64,000 nt of DNA from positions 2,192,501 to 2,256,500 of the forward strand of contig NZ_KI911562.1 of the NCBI RefSeq assembly GCF_000515315.1, read 5' to 3'. Numbering within the stretch: position 1 is the stretch's first letter; the number at the start of each line of letters is the position of its first letter. Both the position numbers and the translations under genes were made by a program. The notes under the pieces were generated by a model, which saw only the letters and a program-made list of their open reading frames with translations, did no database searches and had not been told where the DNA came from. Source of the DNA: Asinibacterium sp. OR53. Lineage in GTDB: Bacteria; Bacteroidota; Bacteroidia; Chitinophagales; Chitinophagaceae. Positions 1 to 8,757 of this stretch are shown in pieces.

Positions 1-29
1 TAAGTGCGTTAAAAAAATTATTTTTGCTG

Positions 30-1028
30 ATGCAGAAAGTCCTGGTCGTTCAGACTGCTTTTATCGGGGATGTTGTATTGGCAACAGGGTTGCTTGAAAA
101 ACTACACGCATATTTTCCCCAGGCTTCCATTGATATAGCTGTTAGAAAAGGAAATGAATCCTTATTCATAGAACATCCTTATGTACACGAAGTACTGGTA
201 TGGGATAAAAAGAAAAATAAATACCGCAACCTGTTCCAACTACTGAAACAGATCAGGTCAAACCGGTACGATTGTGTGATCAATGTACAGCGTTATGCTG
301 CAACCGGCTTGCTCACCGCTTTTTCTAGAGCACGCAGAACCATTGGTTTTGATAAAAACCCATTCAGTTTTTTGTTCACAGATGTTATCCGGCACGTGTT
401 TTCAGAAGAGGGCAAAGGCATCCATGAAATAGAACGCAATCACCTGTTGGTCGCCTCTTTAACGGATGCGCATGCGGCCAGGCCCAGGTTGTATCCATCG
501 CAGCGGGATATGGAAGCGGTAGCTCCTTGGCAAACACAGACCTATGTTTGCATGGCTCCCGCATCGGTATGGTTCACCAAACAATTTCCGGCCGATCAGT
601 GGATATCGTTGATCGGATCTTTGCCGGCGGAATATAAAGTGTACCTGCTGGGTGCACCCGGCGATCGGGCATTGTGTGATGAGATGACGAACGCCGTGCA
701 GGGCAGACAGGTAGAAAATTTAGCCGGCAAACTCAGTTTCCTGCAGTCGGCTGCCCTGATGCAGGGAGCGCTGATGAATTATGTGAACGATTCTGCGCCG
801 ATGCATTTTGCATCGGCAGTGAATGCTCCGGTAACGGCTGTTTATTGTTCCACTATTCCCGCATTTGGATATGGGCCATTGTCTGATAACAGTCATATTG
901 TGGAGGTAACAGAAGCACTTTCGTGCAGGCCTTGCGGACTCCATGGAAAAAAAACCTGTCCGCAAGCCCATTTCCATTGCGCAAGGCATATCACCACCCG
1001 GCAATTACTCGATTGCCTTCCCCGTTGA
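30..1028 (+). CDS. Glycosyltransferase family 9 (heptosyltransferase-like)
   Basis: Probable ADP-heptose:LPS heptosyltransferase-type enzyme, which would add a sugar to the lipid A core at the inner face of the cytoplasmic membrane. The N-terminus [19 protein letters not shown] matches the GT9 Rossmann start with its GD-x-(I/V) signature. The C-terminal half has [12 protein letters not shown] and [18 protein letters not shown], the usual GT9 donor-binding blocks. Length is 332 aa, normal for the family. I chose the ATG at 30 over an in-frame TTG at 24 because the family begins with two or three residues before the VLVV strand. It lies just before the CCA enzyme on the same strand. The sugar specificity cannot be read from sequence. 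Confidence 0.85.
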   Translation: MQKVLVVQTAFIGDVVLATGLLEKLHAYFPQASIDIAVRKGNESLFIEHPYVHEVLVWDKKKNKYRNLFQLLKQIRSNRYDCVINVQRYAATGLLTAFSRARRTIGFDKNPFSFLFTDVIRHVFSEEGKGIHEIERNHLLVASLTDAHAARPRLYPSQRDMEAVAPWQTQTYVCMAPASVWFTKQFPADQWISLIGSLPAEYKVYLLGAPGDRALCDEMTNAVQGRQVENLAGKLSFLQSAALMQGALMNYVNDSAPMHFASAVNAPVTAVYCSTIPAFGYGPLSDNSHIVEVTEALSCRPCGLHGKKTCPQAHFHCARHITTRQLLDCLPR

Positions 1029-1054
1029 TCCAAAACAAAACAGCGCTACATTTG
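1025..1054 (+). promoter_or_regulatory. Bacteroidota promoter of the CCA-adding enzyme gene
   Basis: TTG at 1025-1027 is followed after 19 bases by TACATTTG at 1047-1054, matching the Bacteroidota pattern TTG-N19-TAnnTTTG. The start codon at 1061 lies 7 bases past the box, where transcription would begin, so the mRNA may be leaderless. Confidence 0.6.
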
Positions 1055-1060
1055 CAGTTT

Positions 1061-2479
1061 ATGGACATAGTTTGCTCTGATAAGGAAAAGCAGGTACTGG
1101 AGAAAATTGCGAAAGCTGCAACGGCTTTGGATACGCCTTGTTATCTCATAGGAGGATTTGTGCGCGACAAGATCATTGGCAGACCTACCAAAGACGCTGA
1201 TATCGTTTGTATGGGAGATGGTATTGCGCTGGCGCACAAAGTGGCAGAAATGTTTAAGCCCAAACCACAAGTGGCTTATTTTAAGAATTTCGGTACGGCA
1301 CAGATCAAACTCGAAGATTTTGAAGTGGAATTCGTAGGCGCCCGGAAAGAAAGTTACCGCTCACATAGCCGCAAGCCGGAAGTAATGCCCGGCACTATTG
1401 AAGACGATCAGAACAGGAGGGATTTTACCATCAATGCACTTGCTATCAGCCTGAACAAAAAAGATTTTGGCAAACTGGTCGATCCTTTCAATGGGGTGAC
1501 GGATATTGAGCGGAAGATCATCCAAACACCACTGGCCCCTGCGCAAACATTCAGCGACGATCCGTTGCGCATGATGCGCGCCATAAGGTTTGCTGCCCAA
1601 CTGCGTTTTACCATATTACCTGAAACCTTTGCTGCTATAGGAGAAAATGCCAAACGTATCAAAATTGTTTCACAGGAAAGGATCACCGATGAGTTGAACA
1701 AGATCATGTTGTGCGAACGACCATCGATTGGGTGGGACCTGCTGTTTAAAAGCGGACTCCTGCAACTGATCTTTCCGCAAATGATAGAACTGCATGGAGC
1801 AGAATACATAGATGGAAAAGGACACAAGGATAATTTTTACCATACCCTGCAGGTACTGGATAATATTGCCGATAAAACAACCGATCTCTGGTTGCGTTGG
1901 GCAGCATTGCTGCATGATATAGGCAAGCCGGGTACCAAAAAGTTTGAAGAAGGGCATGGGTGGACTTTTCACGGGCATGAAGTGGTAGGAGCCAGGATGG
2001 TTCCGAAGATTTTTACCAAACTTAAACTGCCACTCAATGAGAAAATGAAGCTGGTGCAGAAGCTGGTATTGTTGCATTTGCGACCCATCAGCCTTACCAA
2101 AGAAAATATTACCGACAGCGCCATCCGCCGGTTACTGTTTGATGCAGGTGAAGACATAGATGCATTGATGATGCTTTGTGAAGCGGATATCACCAGCAAG
2201 AATAAAGGGAAAGTAAAAAGATACCTGCAGAACTTCGAGCTGGTGCGGGAAAGATTGTACCAGGTGGAGGAAAGCGACCGTATCCGAAACTGGCAACCGC
2301 CTGTTACAGGGGAGATGATCATGCAAACATTCGGATTGGCACCAGGCAAGAAAGTAGGCATCATCAAAGACGCCATACGGGAAGCAATACTGGACGGTGT
2401 TATTCCCAACAACTATGAAGCGGCTTACCATTTCATGCTTGAAAAGGGCAAGGAACTGCACTTGCAGGCCGTTGAATAA
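1061..2479 (+). CDS. cca: CCA tRNA nucleotidyltransferase with HD domain
   Basis: Adds or repairs the 3'-CCA of tRNAs. Head motif [19 protein letters not shown] (from about residue 31) carries the G-G-x-V-R-D and DxD metal-binding features of class II nucleotidyltransferases. [10 protein letters not shown] and [15 protein letters not shown] are the next conserved blocks. An HD phosphohydrolase part follows ([11 protein letters not shown], about 283-293, and the FHGHE histidines). Length is 472 aa, typical for the Bacteroidota HD-fused form. The reading frame stays open upstream to 923 over the previous gene, but family similarity begins at the ATG at 1061, which also sits directly behind a TAnnTTTG box. 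Confidence 0.92.
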   Translation: MDIVCSDKEKQVLEKIAKAATALDTPCYLIGGFVRDKIIGRPTKDADIVCMGDGIALAHKVAEMFKPKPQVAYFKNFGTAQIKLEDFEVEFVGARKESYRSHSRKPEVMPGTIEDDQNRRDFTINALAISLNKKDFGKLVDPFNGVTDIERKIIQTPLAPAQTFSDDPLRMMRAIRFAAQLRFTILPETFAAIGENAKRIKIVSQERITDELNKIMLCERPSIGWDLLFKSGLLQLIFPQMIELHGAEYIDGKGHKDNFYHTLQVLDNIADKTTDLWLRWAALLHDIGKPGTKKFEEGHGWTFHGHEVVGARMVPKIFTKLKLPLNEKMKLVQKLVLLHLRPISLTKENITDSAIRRLLFDAGEDIDALMMLCEADITSKNKGKVKRYLQNFELVRERLYQVEESDRIRNWQPPVTGEMIMQTFGLAPGKKVGIIKDAIREAILDGVIPNNYEAAYHFMLEKGKELHLQAVE

Positions 2480-2523
2480 ATTGTATTTTGCAGCAATTAT
2501 AAACAACTAACAATTCACGAAGA

Positions 2524-3084
2524 ATGGCTGTTTTAAAATTCAGGGTATATCTGGAAGAAGATGATGCGGTTTACAGGGACATCGTCATACAGCACAAACA
2601 GTTTTTTCAGGACCTGCATTTTGCGATCCTGAAAGCTTATGAATTCGATAGCAAACACCAGGCTACATTTTTCAGAAGTAACGATAACTGGCAAAGGGGT
2701 AGGGAGATCAGTTTTGCCAAATACGATAAATCTTATGTTGCAGAGCCATTACTCATGTCCGAGACCACTATCGGCAGTGAGATCAGGGATACCAACCAGC
2801 GGTTTATTTATGTGTATGATTTTACAAAGAACTGGACCTTCCTGGTAGAACTCATCAATGTAAGCAAGGAAGAAAGCAGCAAGATCACTTATCCTGCTGT
2901 TTCAAGAACAGAAGGGATCGGCCCGCAGCAATATGGAACCAAAAGTTTGCTGGGCGATAAATTTGCAGACATAGAAGAGAAATACGATCTCTCAGAAGCA
3001 GCAGAAGGTTTTGGTGAAGAAGGGGAAGAAAACGGAGGTGAACACGAAGAAGAAGGAAACAGCGGAGGCGAAGAAGATTTTTAA
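2524..3084 (+). CDS. Plasmid pRiA4b ORF-3-like family protein
   Basis: Matches the pRiA4b ORF-3-like domain family by its start VLKFRVYLEEDDAVYRDIVI and the HFAILKAYEFDSKHQATFF block. The family is common in Bacteroidota and its function is unknown. The fold covers about residues 1-145. The last 35 residues are a strongly acidic Glu/Gly tail (EEGEENGGEHEEEG), probably disordered. 186 aa. The stop is 9 bases before the miaA start, so it is probably co-transcribed with miaA. A near-consensus box (TATTTTG, one base short) lies at about 2484-2490. Confidence 0.75.
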   Translation: MAVLKFRVYLEEDDAVYRDIVIQHKQFFQDLHFAILKAYEFDSKHQATFFRSNDNWQRGREISFAKYDKSYVAEPLLMSETTIGSEIRDTNQRFIYVYDFTKNWTFLVELINVSKEESSKITYPAVSRTEGIGPQQYGTKSLLGDKFADIEEKYDLSEAAEGFGEEGEENGGEHEEEGNSGGEEDF

Positions 3085-3093
3085 TCGCGGCTT

Positions 3094-4005
3094 ATGCAGC
3101 CAGTTGCAGCAAAACATGTCATCATCATTGTTGGTCCTACTGCAGTAGGGAAAACAGCCGTTGCTGTTGACCTCGCCCGGCGCTTGCATACAAACATCAT
3201 TTCTGCCGACTCCAGGCAATGTTACCGGGAACTGAATATTGGCGTAGCCAGACCTTCACCCGAAGAATTGGCAGCCGTGAAACATTATTTTATTGCTTCT
3301 CATTCGGTGAAAGAAACCGTAAACGCAGCAAGCTTTGAGCAATATGCATTACAGGCGGCCGATGAAATTTTCCAACAGCAGCAGTATGCGGTGATGGTAG
3401 GCGGCACCGGTTTGTACATCAAAACTTTTTGTGAAGGATTGGATGAAATGCCTGTAGTGTCGCCGTTGGTGCGCAAACAGATCATAGAGGCTTACAAAGA
3501 AAAGGGGTTGGACTGGCTACAACAGGAATTGCGCACCAAAGACCCCGCTTTCTGGGAGATAGCTGAACAACAGAACCCGCAACGTCTCATGCGTGCATTG
3601 GAAATTATGGAAGCTACGGGGCAATCTATTACTGTCTTTCGTCAACGCAACCAGGTAGAGCGTCCGTTTACTGTATCAAAGATCGGATTGGAACTTCCCC
3701 GTGAACGCTTATATGAACGCATCAATGCGAGGGTAGACCAGATGATGGAAGCGGGTTTGCTGGAAGAGGTCCGTTCAGTTGCTTCATATCAACACCTTAA
3801 CGCGTTGCAAACGGTGGGTTATAAAGAATTATTCCAGCATCTGGCTGGACAATATTCGCTAGACGAAGCGGTTCGCCTGATCAAACAAAATACCCGTCAT
3901 TATGCCAAGCGGCAGATGACCTGGTTTAAAAAAGACAGTTCCATTCAATGGATCGACGCACGAAATGCCGGTCAGCGGCTATCAGAGTTTTATCCCGAAA
4001 GTTAG
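3094..4005 (+). CDS. miaA: tRNA dimethylallyltransferase
   Basis: Transfers a dimethylallyl group to N6 of A37 in tRNAs that read codons starting with U. P-loop GPTAVGKTAVAVDLA lies at about residues 13-27. ISADSRQCYRELNIGVARPS carries the catalytic Asp and substrate Gln region. VGGTGLYIKTFCEGL and the C-terminal LNALQTVGYKELFQHLAG and TRHYAKRQMTWFKK are classic MiaA motifs. 303 aa, full length. Its last 24 bases overlap the 3' end of the convergent porin gene. Confidence 0.95.
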   Translation: MQPVAAKHVIIIVGPTAVGKTAVAVDLARRLHTNIISADSRQCYRELNIGVARPSPEELAAVKHYFIASHSVKETVNAASFEQYALQAADEIFQQQQYAVMVGGTGLYIKTFCEGLDEMPVVSPLVRKQIIEAYKEKGLDWLQQELRTKDPAFWEIAEQQNPQRLMRALEIMEATGQSITVFRQRNQVERPFTVSKIGLELPRERLYERINARVDQMMEAGLLEEVRSVASYQHLNALQTVGYKELFQHLAGQYSLDEAVRLIKQNTRHYAKRQMTWFKKDSSIQWIDARNAGQRLSEFYPES

Positions 4006-5514
4006 CATGAGGTTACCGGCGCTGCCACTTTGTTCTGCAAAAGTGTTGGGCTTATCGTTGAGGCGATAGGGGAATTGTGCATCTGTGTTGAAAGCATGCG
4101 CATAGCCTAGATCAATGAAAATACCATGATCGCGGTAACCGATACCGCCGCTGGCCACAATACGGTTGGCTTTGATGGCGGCATCTGCATAGGGACTGCC
4201 ATAGTACGCGCCTCCCAACCGGAACATGATGGTGTGCAGTTTGAGTTCACCGCCTAGTTTGAAATTAATATTGCCTTTATAAGATGCTTTAACGGCATCG
4301 TTCACCTGGTGATAATAATTTGCTAATGCCTGGTCACCACCATCGGTAGAATAAAAACGAGCACCGCGGTAATTTACATACTCGAGGTCGGCGCTGATGA
4401 AAGCCCTTTGCAAACGCGTATCCCTGATCTCACGGAATACATAACTACCACTAACAATGGCCCTCCAGGGAGTTAACAGGTTGTAGGAGCGTCTGCCGGG
4501 GTCACCACTGTTGAGGCGATCGCTGGTTTCACTTACTGTTCCTGCAAAACCTTCGGTATTGGTAGTCATAGATGCCCTGAGTTCATCTTTGAAACCAATG
4601 AATTGCGGCGTGTGTATCGCGAAGCCAATGCGCCAGAAATCCTTCGGTTTATAAATGATACCAAACTTGCCGCCAATGCCTATACCCCGGGAATTGAACT
4701 GTTCTTTGAAAGTAGAATAAGCAAAATGATTATTGGGGTTATTGGTGGCATCCGTTTCTGTGTAGGTGAGGTCGCGCGCATAACTGATTACCGGGATGGT
4801 GAAGCTGCCGCCTATGTACAATTTATTATCCATATTGCCGGCGAATCCCAAAGCGATCTCATGGTATCCGCCGCGCGTAACGGCATCATACATCTGATTC
4901 ACACCTGTTGAAATGGGCACCATGCTTTGATAACCGGCCAGCGTACCGCCGGGTCCCCGCAAAGTATCTACGAGGTAAGTACGGAAAGCAAGAGAAGAAC
5001 CAAAAATATAATTGCTGAGTGCTGCATTGGTATCGGCACGGTCGCGCGTAAGCTCTTCCAGGAATTGCTCGGAATAAGAACTGAAATTATTGAAACCTTT
5101 GAACTGGATATGGTTGTTATAATTCGCTACTTCCATCACCGATAAAGCGAATGCGCTGCTCGTCCACTTCCTGGTGCCATCGTGATTAGCCGAACTGAGA
5201 ATAAAACCCGATGTGCCGTAGTTGAAACGGTTGAGACTACTGGTGGTATCGGAACCTCTGAAATTAAATTTATTATTGTTCAATAAAAACGCAGGAGATA
5301 AAACCAACTCATTGGTCTTGTACATACCAATACCCGCGGGGTTCACGTGATTGGCTGTGATCTCTCCGCCGAGAGAACCCATTACACCACCAATTGCAAC
5401 GTTGCGTGCCGTACCATTCTGTGTGAACCAGGCGGTACGCAATGCATCTTCCGGTGTTTGGGCAGATGCAAACAAAGCAAAGAGCAATAAAGAACCCAGT
5501 GTAAATGATTTCAT
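3982..5514 (-). CDS. OmpP1/FadL-like outer membrane beta-barrel protein
   Basis: Outer-membrane transporter of the OmpP1/FadL/TodX type, thought to pass hydrophobic compounds. After a signal peptide (MKSFTLGSLLLFALFASAQ) comes TPEDALRTAWFTQNGTARNVAIGGVMGSLGG, then HVNPAGIGMYKTNEL, which resembles the FadL N-terminal N-P-A-(G/A) hatch. The rest is alternating beta-barrel strands, ending in a strand with FGIKL. I chose ATG 5514 (510 aa) over 5535 because the signal peptide begins there. The 3' end overlaps miaA by 24 bases. The substrate is unknown. Confidence 0.7.
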   Translation of the reverse strand: MKSFTLGSLLLFALFASAQTPEDALRTAWFTQNGTARNVAIGGVMGSLGGEITANHVNPAGIGMYKTNELVLSPAFLLNNNKFNFRGSDTTSSLNRFNYGTSGFILSSANHDGTRKWTSSAFALSVMEVANYNNHIQFKGFNNFSSYSEQFLEELTRDRADTNAALSNYIFGSSLAFRTYLVDTLRGPGGTLAGYQSMVPISTGVNQMYDAVTRGGYHEIALGFAGNMDNKLYIGGSFTIPVISYARDLTYTETDATNNPNNHFAYSTFKEQFNSRGIGIGGKFGIIYKPKDFWRIGFAIHTPQFIGFKDELRASMTTNTEGFAGTVSETSDRLNSGDPGRRSYNLLTPWRAIVSGSYVFREIRDTRLQRAFISADLEYVNYRGARFYSTDGGDQALANYYHQVNDAVKASYKGNINFKLGGELKLHTIMFRLGGAYYGSPYADAAIKANRIVASGGIGYRDHGIFIDLGYAHAFNTDAQFPYRLNDKPNTFAEQSGSAGNLMLTFGIKL

Positions 5515-5593
5515 AATAGTTTTGTTTGGATGCACTTATCACTAACGACAGGCAAACCATTCACCTGACGTGCATGTGCTGAAGACGTTTGTA

Positions 5594-6424
5594 CTAATTA
5601 CCCCTGCTACGGCCACCACCCGCACTGCTGCCTGTGCTTTTGTAGCCGCCGCTATTGCCGCCTGCACTACTGCTGCTGGAAGAACTGGATGAGGAGTTGT
5701 TATTGCCGGAAGAATAAGTGTTGGTATTGCTGAAAGTACGCACGGGCCTGTCCCAACTGCTGGCATTGCTGGAATTATTGGGTGCAGGACTAAACACCCG
5801 TTTCATCAGGTTGCCAAAACGATTCTGGTTGTTGTCAACATTAATCCATTGTCCGGATTTGTTATCCCGGTAACCGGAATTGGTGTTGTTGTAAGTCCTG
5901 TTGCGGAAAGCCGCTATATTCGTTCCCGAGTTGAAATTTACATAGGTATTGTTTCCGTAAAAAGCTTTCGGATTCGCATAACCGATCACAGTGTAAGCGG
6001 GACAATTCCACCCCAGACCCCATCCTGGCCGCCACATGCCGTAACTCAATCCATAATTCCAGGCCGGGTACATTGAATAGGAGTAGGGGTTCCAGGCATA
6101 TAAGTTGTTCCAGGTATTGTAACCACCATAACCGTAATAGTACTGGCCAAAATCATAGCGGCTGTCATACCAGTAATTGAAGTCATCCAATGCACTCCAA
6201 CGGTTGCGGTTGGCTACTTTCATGCGCAGGTACTGGTCGTCCTGGCTGCTGATATAATCTTCATAACGCGATTTGTCATCCTGGTGCTTTTGCTGACGCA
6301 CCACCTGACCTTCTCTTCCGGGGGAATAATAAACATCATCGGGCGTTTGTCCGGATTTGTACATAGTAGAACAGCCAGCCAGTAAACTGGAACCGATGAG
6401 ACCGAGGAGTAGCATTCTTTTCAT
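5594..6424 (-). CDS. Tyr/Asn/Ser-rich putative lipoprotein
   Basis: I do not recognise a family with a known function. MKRMLLLGLIGSSLLAGCSTMYKSG is a lipoprotein signal with lipobox LLAGC (Cys at about 18). The middle (about 75-150) is very rich in Tyr, Trp, Asn and Gly. The C-terminus is low-complexity Ser/Asn/Gly with a run of serines and ends SAGGGRSRGN. 276 aa. Probably surface- or periplasm-exposed and partly disordered. It is read divergently from proS. Confidence 0.65.
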   Translation of the reverse strand: MKRMLLLGLIGSSLLAGCSTMYKSGQTPDDVYYSPGREGQVVRQQKHQDDKSRYEDYISSQDDQYLRMKVANRNRWSALDDFNYWYDSRYDFGQYYYGYGGYNTWNNLYAWNPYSYSMYPAWNYGLSYGMWRPGWGLGWNCPAYTVIGYANPKAFYGNNTYVNFNSGTNIAAFRNRTYNNTNSGYRDNKSGQWINVDNNQNRFGNLMKRVFSPAPNNSSNASSWDRPVRTFSNTNTYSSGNNNSSSSSSSSSSAGGNSGGYKSTGSSAGGGRSRGN

Positions 6425-6462
6425 AACGCCAGCATTAAGAAGTTAGATACTGTGAAGTTACA

Positions 6463-6470
6463 TACATTTG
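6463..6470 (+). promoter_or_regulatory. Possible -7 box upstream of proS
   Basis: TACATTTG matches TAnnTTTG and points toward proS, which would give a leader of about 90 bases. No good TTG is seen about 20 bases upstream, so this is a weak call. Confidence 0.3.
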
Positions 6471-6565
6471 CGTCTCTGTTGATAGGTAATAATTAAGCGT
6501 CAAAGAGTTTGCCAACAAACGATAGTAAGTAAACTATTTTGTTAATAGAATTGTAAAAATTTATA

Positions 6566-8044
6566 ATGAGTAAGGAAATCACATCCCGGGAACAGGATTA
6601 TTCGCAATGGTATAACGATCTGGTGTTGAAAGGTGGTCTTGCCGATTACAGTGCAGTACGTGGTTGTATGGTGATTAAGCCCTACGGTTTTGCTTTGTGG
6701 GAGAACATGCGGGATGTGCTGGACAGGATGTTCAAAGATACCGGGCATCAGAACGCCTATTTCCCACTCTTTGTTCCTAAAAGTCTTTTTGAAGCGGAAG
6801 AAAAAAATGCAGAAGGTTTTGCAAAAGAATGTGCAGTGGTAACCCATTACCGCCTCAAAAACGATCCGTCCCAGCCGGGCAAACTCATGGTAGATCCTGA
6901 AGCGAGGCTGGAGGAAGAGTTGGTGGTAAGACCTACCAGTGAAGCGATCATCTGGAATACTTATAAAGGATGGATACAATCGTATCGTGATCTTCCCATA
7001 CTTGTTAACCAATGGGCCAACGTGGTTCGCTGGGAAATGCGCACCCGTTTATTCTTGCGCACAGCCGAGTTCCTATGGCAGGAAGGACATACCGCGCACG
7101 CCAGTAAGGAAGAAGCGATTGAAGAAACCCGGAAGATGCTGGATGTATATGCCGATTTCGTAGAGAATTGGATGGCGGTACCGGTGATCAAAGGCGTAAA
7201 AAGTCCGAATGAACGTTTTGCCGGTGCAGAAGATACTTATTGTATAGAAGCGCTGATGCAGGATGGGAAAGCATTACAGGCCGGTACTTCACATTTCCTG
7301 GGGCAGAATTTTGCGAAAGCGTTTGATGTGAAGTTCAGCGATAAAGAAAACAAACTCGATTATGTATGGGCTACCAGCTGGGGGGTGAGCACCCGCCTCA
7401 TCGGTGCCCTGGTAATGGCGCATAGTGATGATGATGGCCTGATACTTCCTCCGAAGATTGCACCGGTTCAGGTAGTGATCGTACCTATTTATAAAGGCGA
7501 TGAGCAAAAAGCATTGATCGATGTGAAAGCGCACGAGCTCGTGAAGAAATTAAAAGGACTGGGCATTTCTGTGAAATACGATAACTCTGATAATTCACGC
7601 CCCGGTTGGAAATTTGCCGAATACGAAATGAAGGGCGTTCCTGTTCGCATGGCCATCGGCGCGCGCGATATGCAAAACAATGTAGTGGAGGTAGCACGCA
7701 GGGACACTAAAGAAAAACAAACGGTGAGTATGGATGGCATTGAATTCTATGTGCAAACCCTGCTCGAAGAAATACAACTGCATATTTACAACAAAGCCAA
7801 AACCTATCGCGATGAACACATCACGAAGGCCGACGATTGGAATACATTTGTAAACCTGCTGGATACCAAAGGCGGTTTTATCTCAGCACATTGGGATGGT
7901 ACTGCTGAAACGGAAGAACAGATCAAAGAACAAACCAAAGCAACCATTCGTTGTATTCCACTGGATGCAAAAGAAGAAGCAGGAAAATGCATCCTCACTG
8001 GCAAGCCTTCTTCCGTAAGGGTATTGTTTGCAAGGGCTTATTGA
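6566..8044 (+). CDS. proS: Prolyl-tRNA synthetase (archaeal/eukaryotic type)
   Basis: Charges tRNA-Pro with proline in the cytoplasm. Class II motifs are visible: [22 protein letters not shown] (motif 1), [16 protein letters not shown] with [25 protein letters not shown] (motif 2), and [28 protein letters not shown] (motif 3). An anticodon-binding domain follows ([11 protein letters not shown] onward), then the C-terminal zinc-type domain. 492 aa without the bacterial editing insertion is the archaeal-type ProS normally found in Bacteroidota. The stop is 2 bases before the truB start, suggesting co-transcription. Confidence 0.95.
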   Translation: MSKEITSREQDYSQWYNDLVLKGGLADYSAVRGCMVIKPYGFALWENMRDVLDRMFKDTGHQNAYFPLFVPKSLFEAEEKNAEGFAKECAVVTHYRLKNDPSQPGKLMVDPEARLEEELVVRPTSEAIIWNTYKGWIQSYRDLPILVNQWANVVRWEMRTRLFLRTAEFLWQEGHTAHASKEEAIEETRKMLDVYADFVENWMAVPVIKGVKSPNERFAGAEDTYCIEALMQDGKALQAGTSHFLGQNFAKAFDVKFSDKENKLDYVWATSWGVSTRLIGALVMAHSDDDGLILPPKIAPVQVVIVPIYKGDEQKALIDVKAHELVKKLKGLGISVKYDNSDNSRPGWKFAEYEMKGVPVRMAIGARDMQNNVVEVARRDTKEKQTVSMDGIEFYVQTLLEEIQLHIYNKAKTYRDEHITKADDWNTFVNLLDTKGGFISAHWDGTAETEEQIKEQTKATIRCIPLDAKEEAGKCILTGKPSSVRVLFARAY

Positions 8045-8046
8045 TT

Positions 8047-8757
8047 ATGCGACAGAAAGAAATTCATCCTTCCATGCAACCTTACCTCGATGGTAAGGTT
8101 TTGCTGTTTGATAAGCCTTTGGAATGGACTTCCTTTGATGTGGTGAAGAAAGTACGTATCCTCACGCGTATCAGCAAAGTAGGCCACGCCGGCACACTGG
8201 ATCCGCTCGCTACGGGATTGCTCATTGTATGTACGGGTAAGTTTACCAAAAAGATCAATGAGTATATGGGAATGGAAAAAGAGTACACGGGCACATTCAC
8301 GCTCGGAGCTGTTACTCCCACTTATGATTTAGAAAGCGAGCCGGAGAACAGTAAAGATATCACTCATCTTACACCGGAAATGATCCATGCGGCAACAAGG
8401 CAATTTACCGGTCCCATCATGCAAGTACCTCCTGCGCATTCTGCCATCAAAAAAGACGGGAAGCCTGTGTACCTGGCTGCAAGAAAAGGAGAAGACGTGC
8501 AATTGGAGCCCAGGCCGGTGACCATTCACGCTTTTGAGATTGAAAAAATAGAATTACCCAAAGTGTATTTCAGGGTGGTATGTTCTACTGGAACCTATAT
8601 CCGCAGCCTCGCTAATGACTTCGGTGCAGCATTGGGTGTGGGTGGATACATGAGCAGTTTATGCAGAACCCGCATTGGCGTTTTTGAACTCAGCGAAGCC
8701 ATGTCGCTGACCGACTTTGAAGCATCCATCAAAAAAACGCTGGCATCAGAAGGGTAG
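8047..8757 (+). CDS. truB: tRNA pseudouridine-55 synthase
   Basis: Makes pseudouridine 55 in the T-loop of tRNAs. LLFDKPLEWTSFDVVKKVR and the catalytic block GHAGTLDPLATGLLIVCTG (catalytic Asp in TLDP) are diagnostic. Other TruB blocks are YTGTFTLG, QVPPAHSAIKKDGKPVYLAARKG and CSTGTYIRSLANDFGAALG. 236 aa. ATG at 8047 was chosen because it lies directly after the proS stop and fits the family start. Its 3' end overlaps tamL by 12 bases. Confidence 0.95.
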   Translation: MRQKEIHPSMQPYLDGKVLLFDKPLEWTSFDVVKKVRILTRISKVGHAGTLDPLATGLLIVCTGKFTKKINEYMGMEKEYTGTFTLGAVTPTYDLESEPENSKDITHLTPEMIHAATRQFTGPIMQVPPAHSAIKKDGKPVYLAARKGEDVQLEPRPVTIHAFEIEKIELPKVYFRVVCSTGTYIRSLANDFGAALGVGGYMSSLCRTRIGVFELSEAMSLTDFEASIKKTLASEG

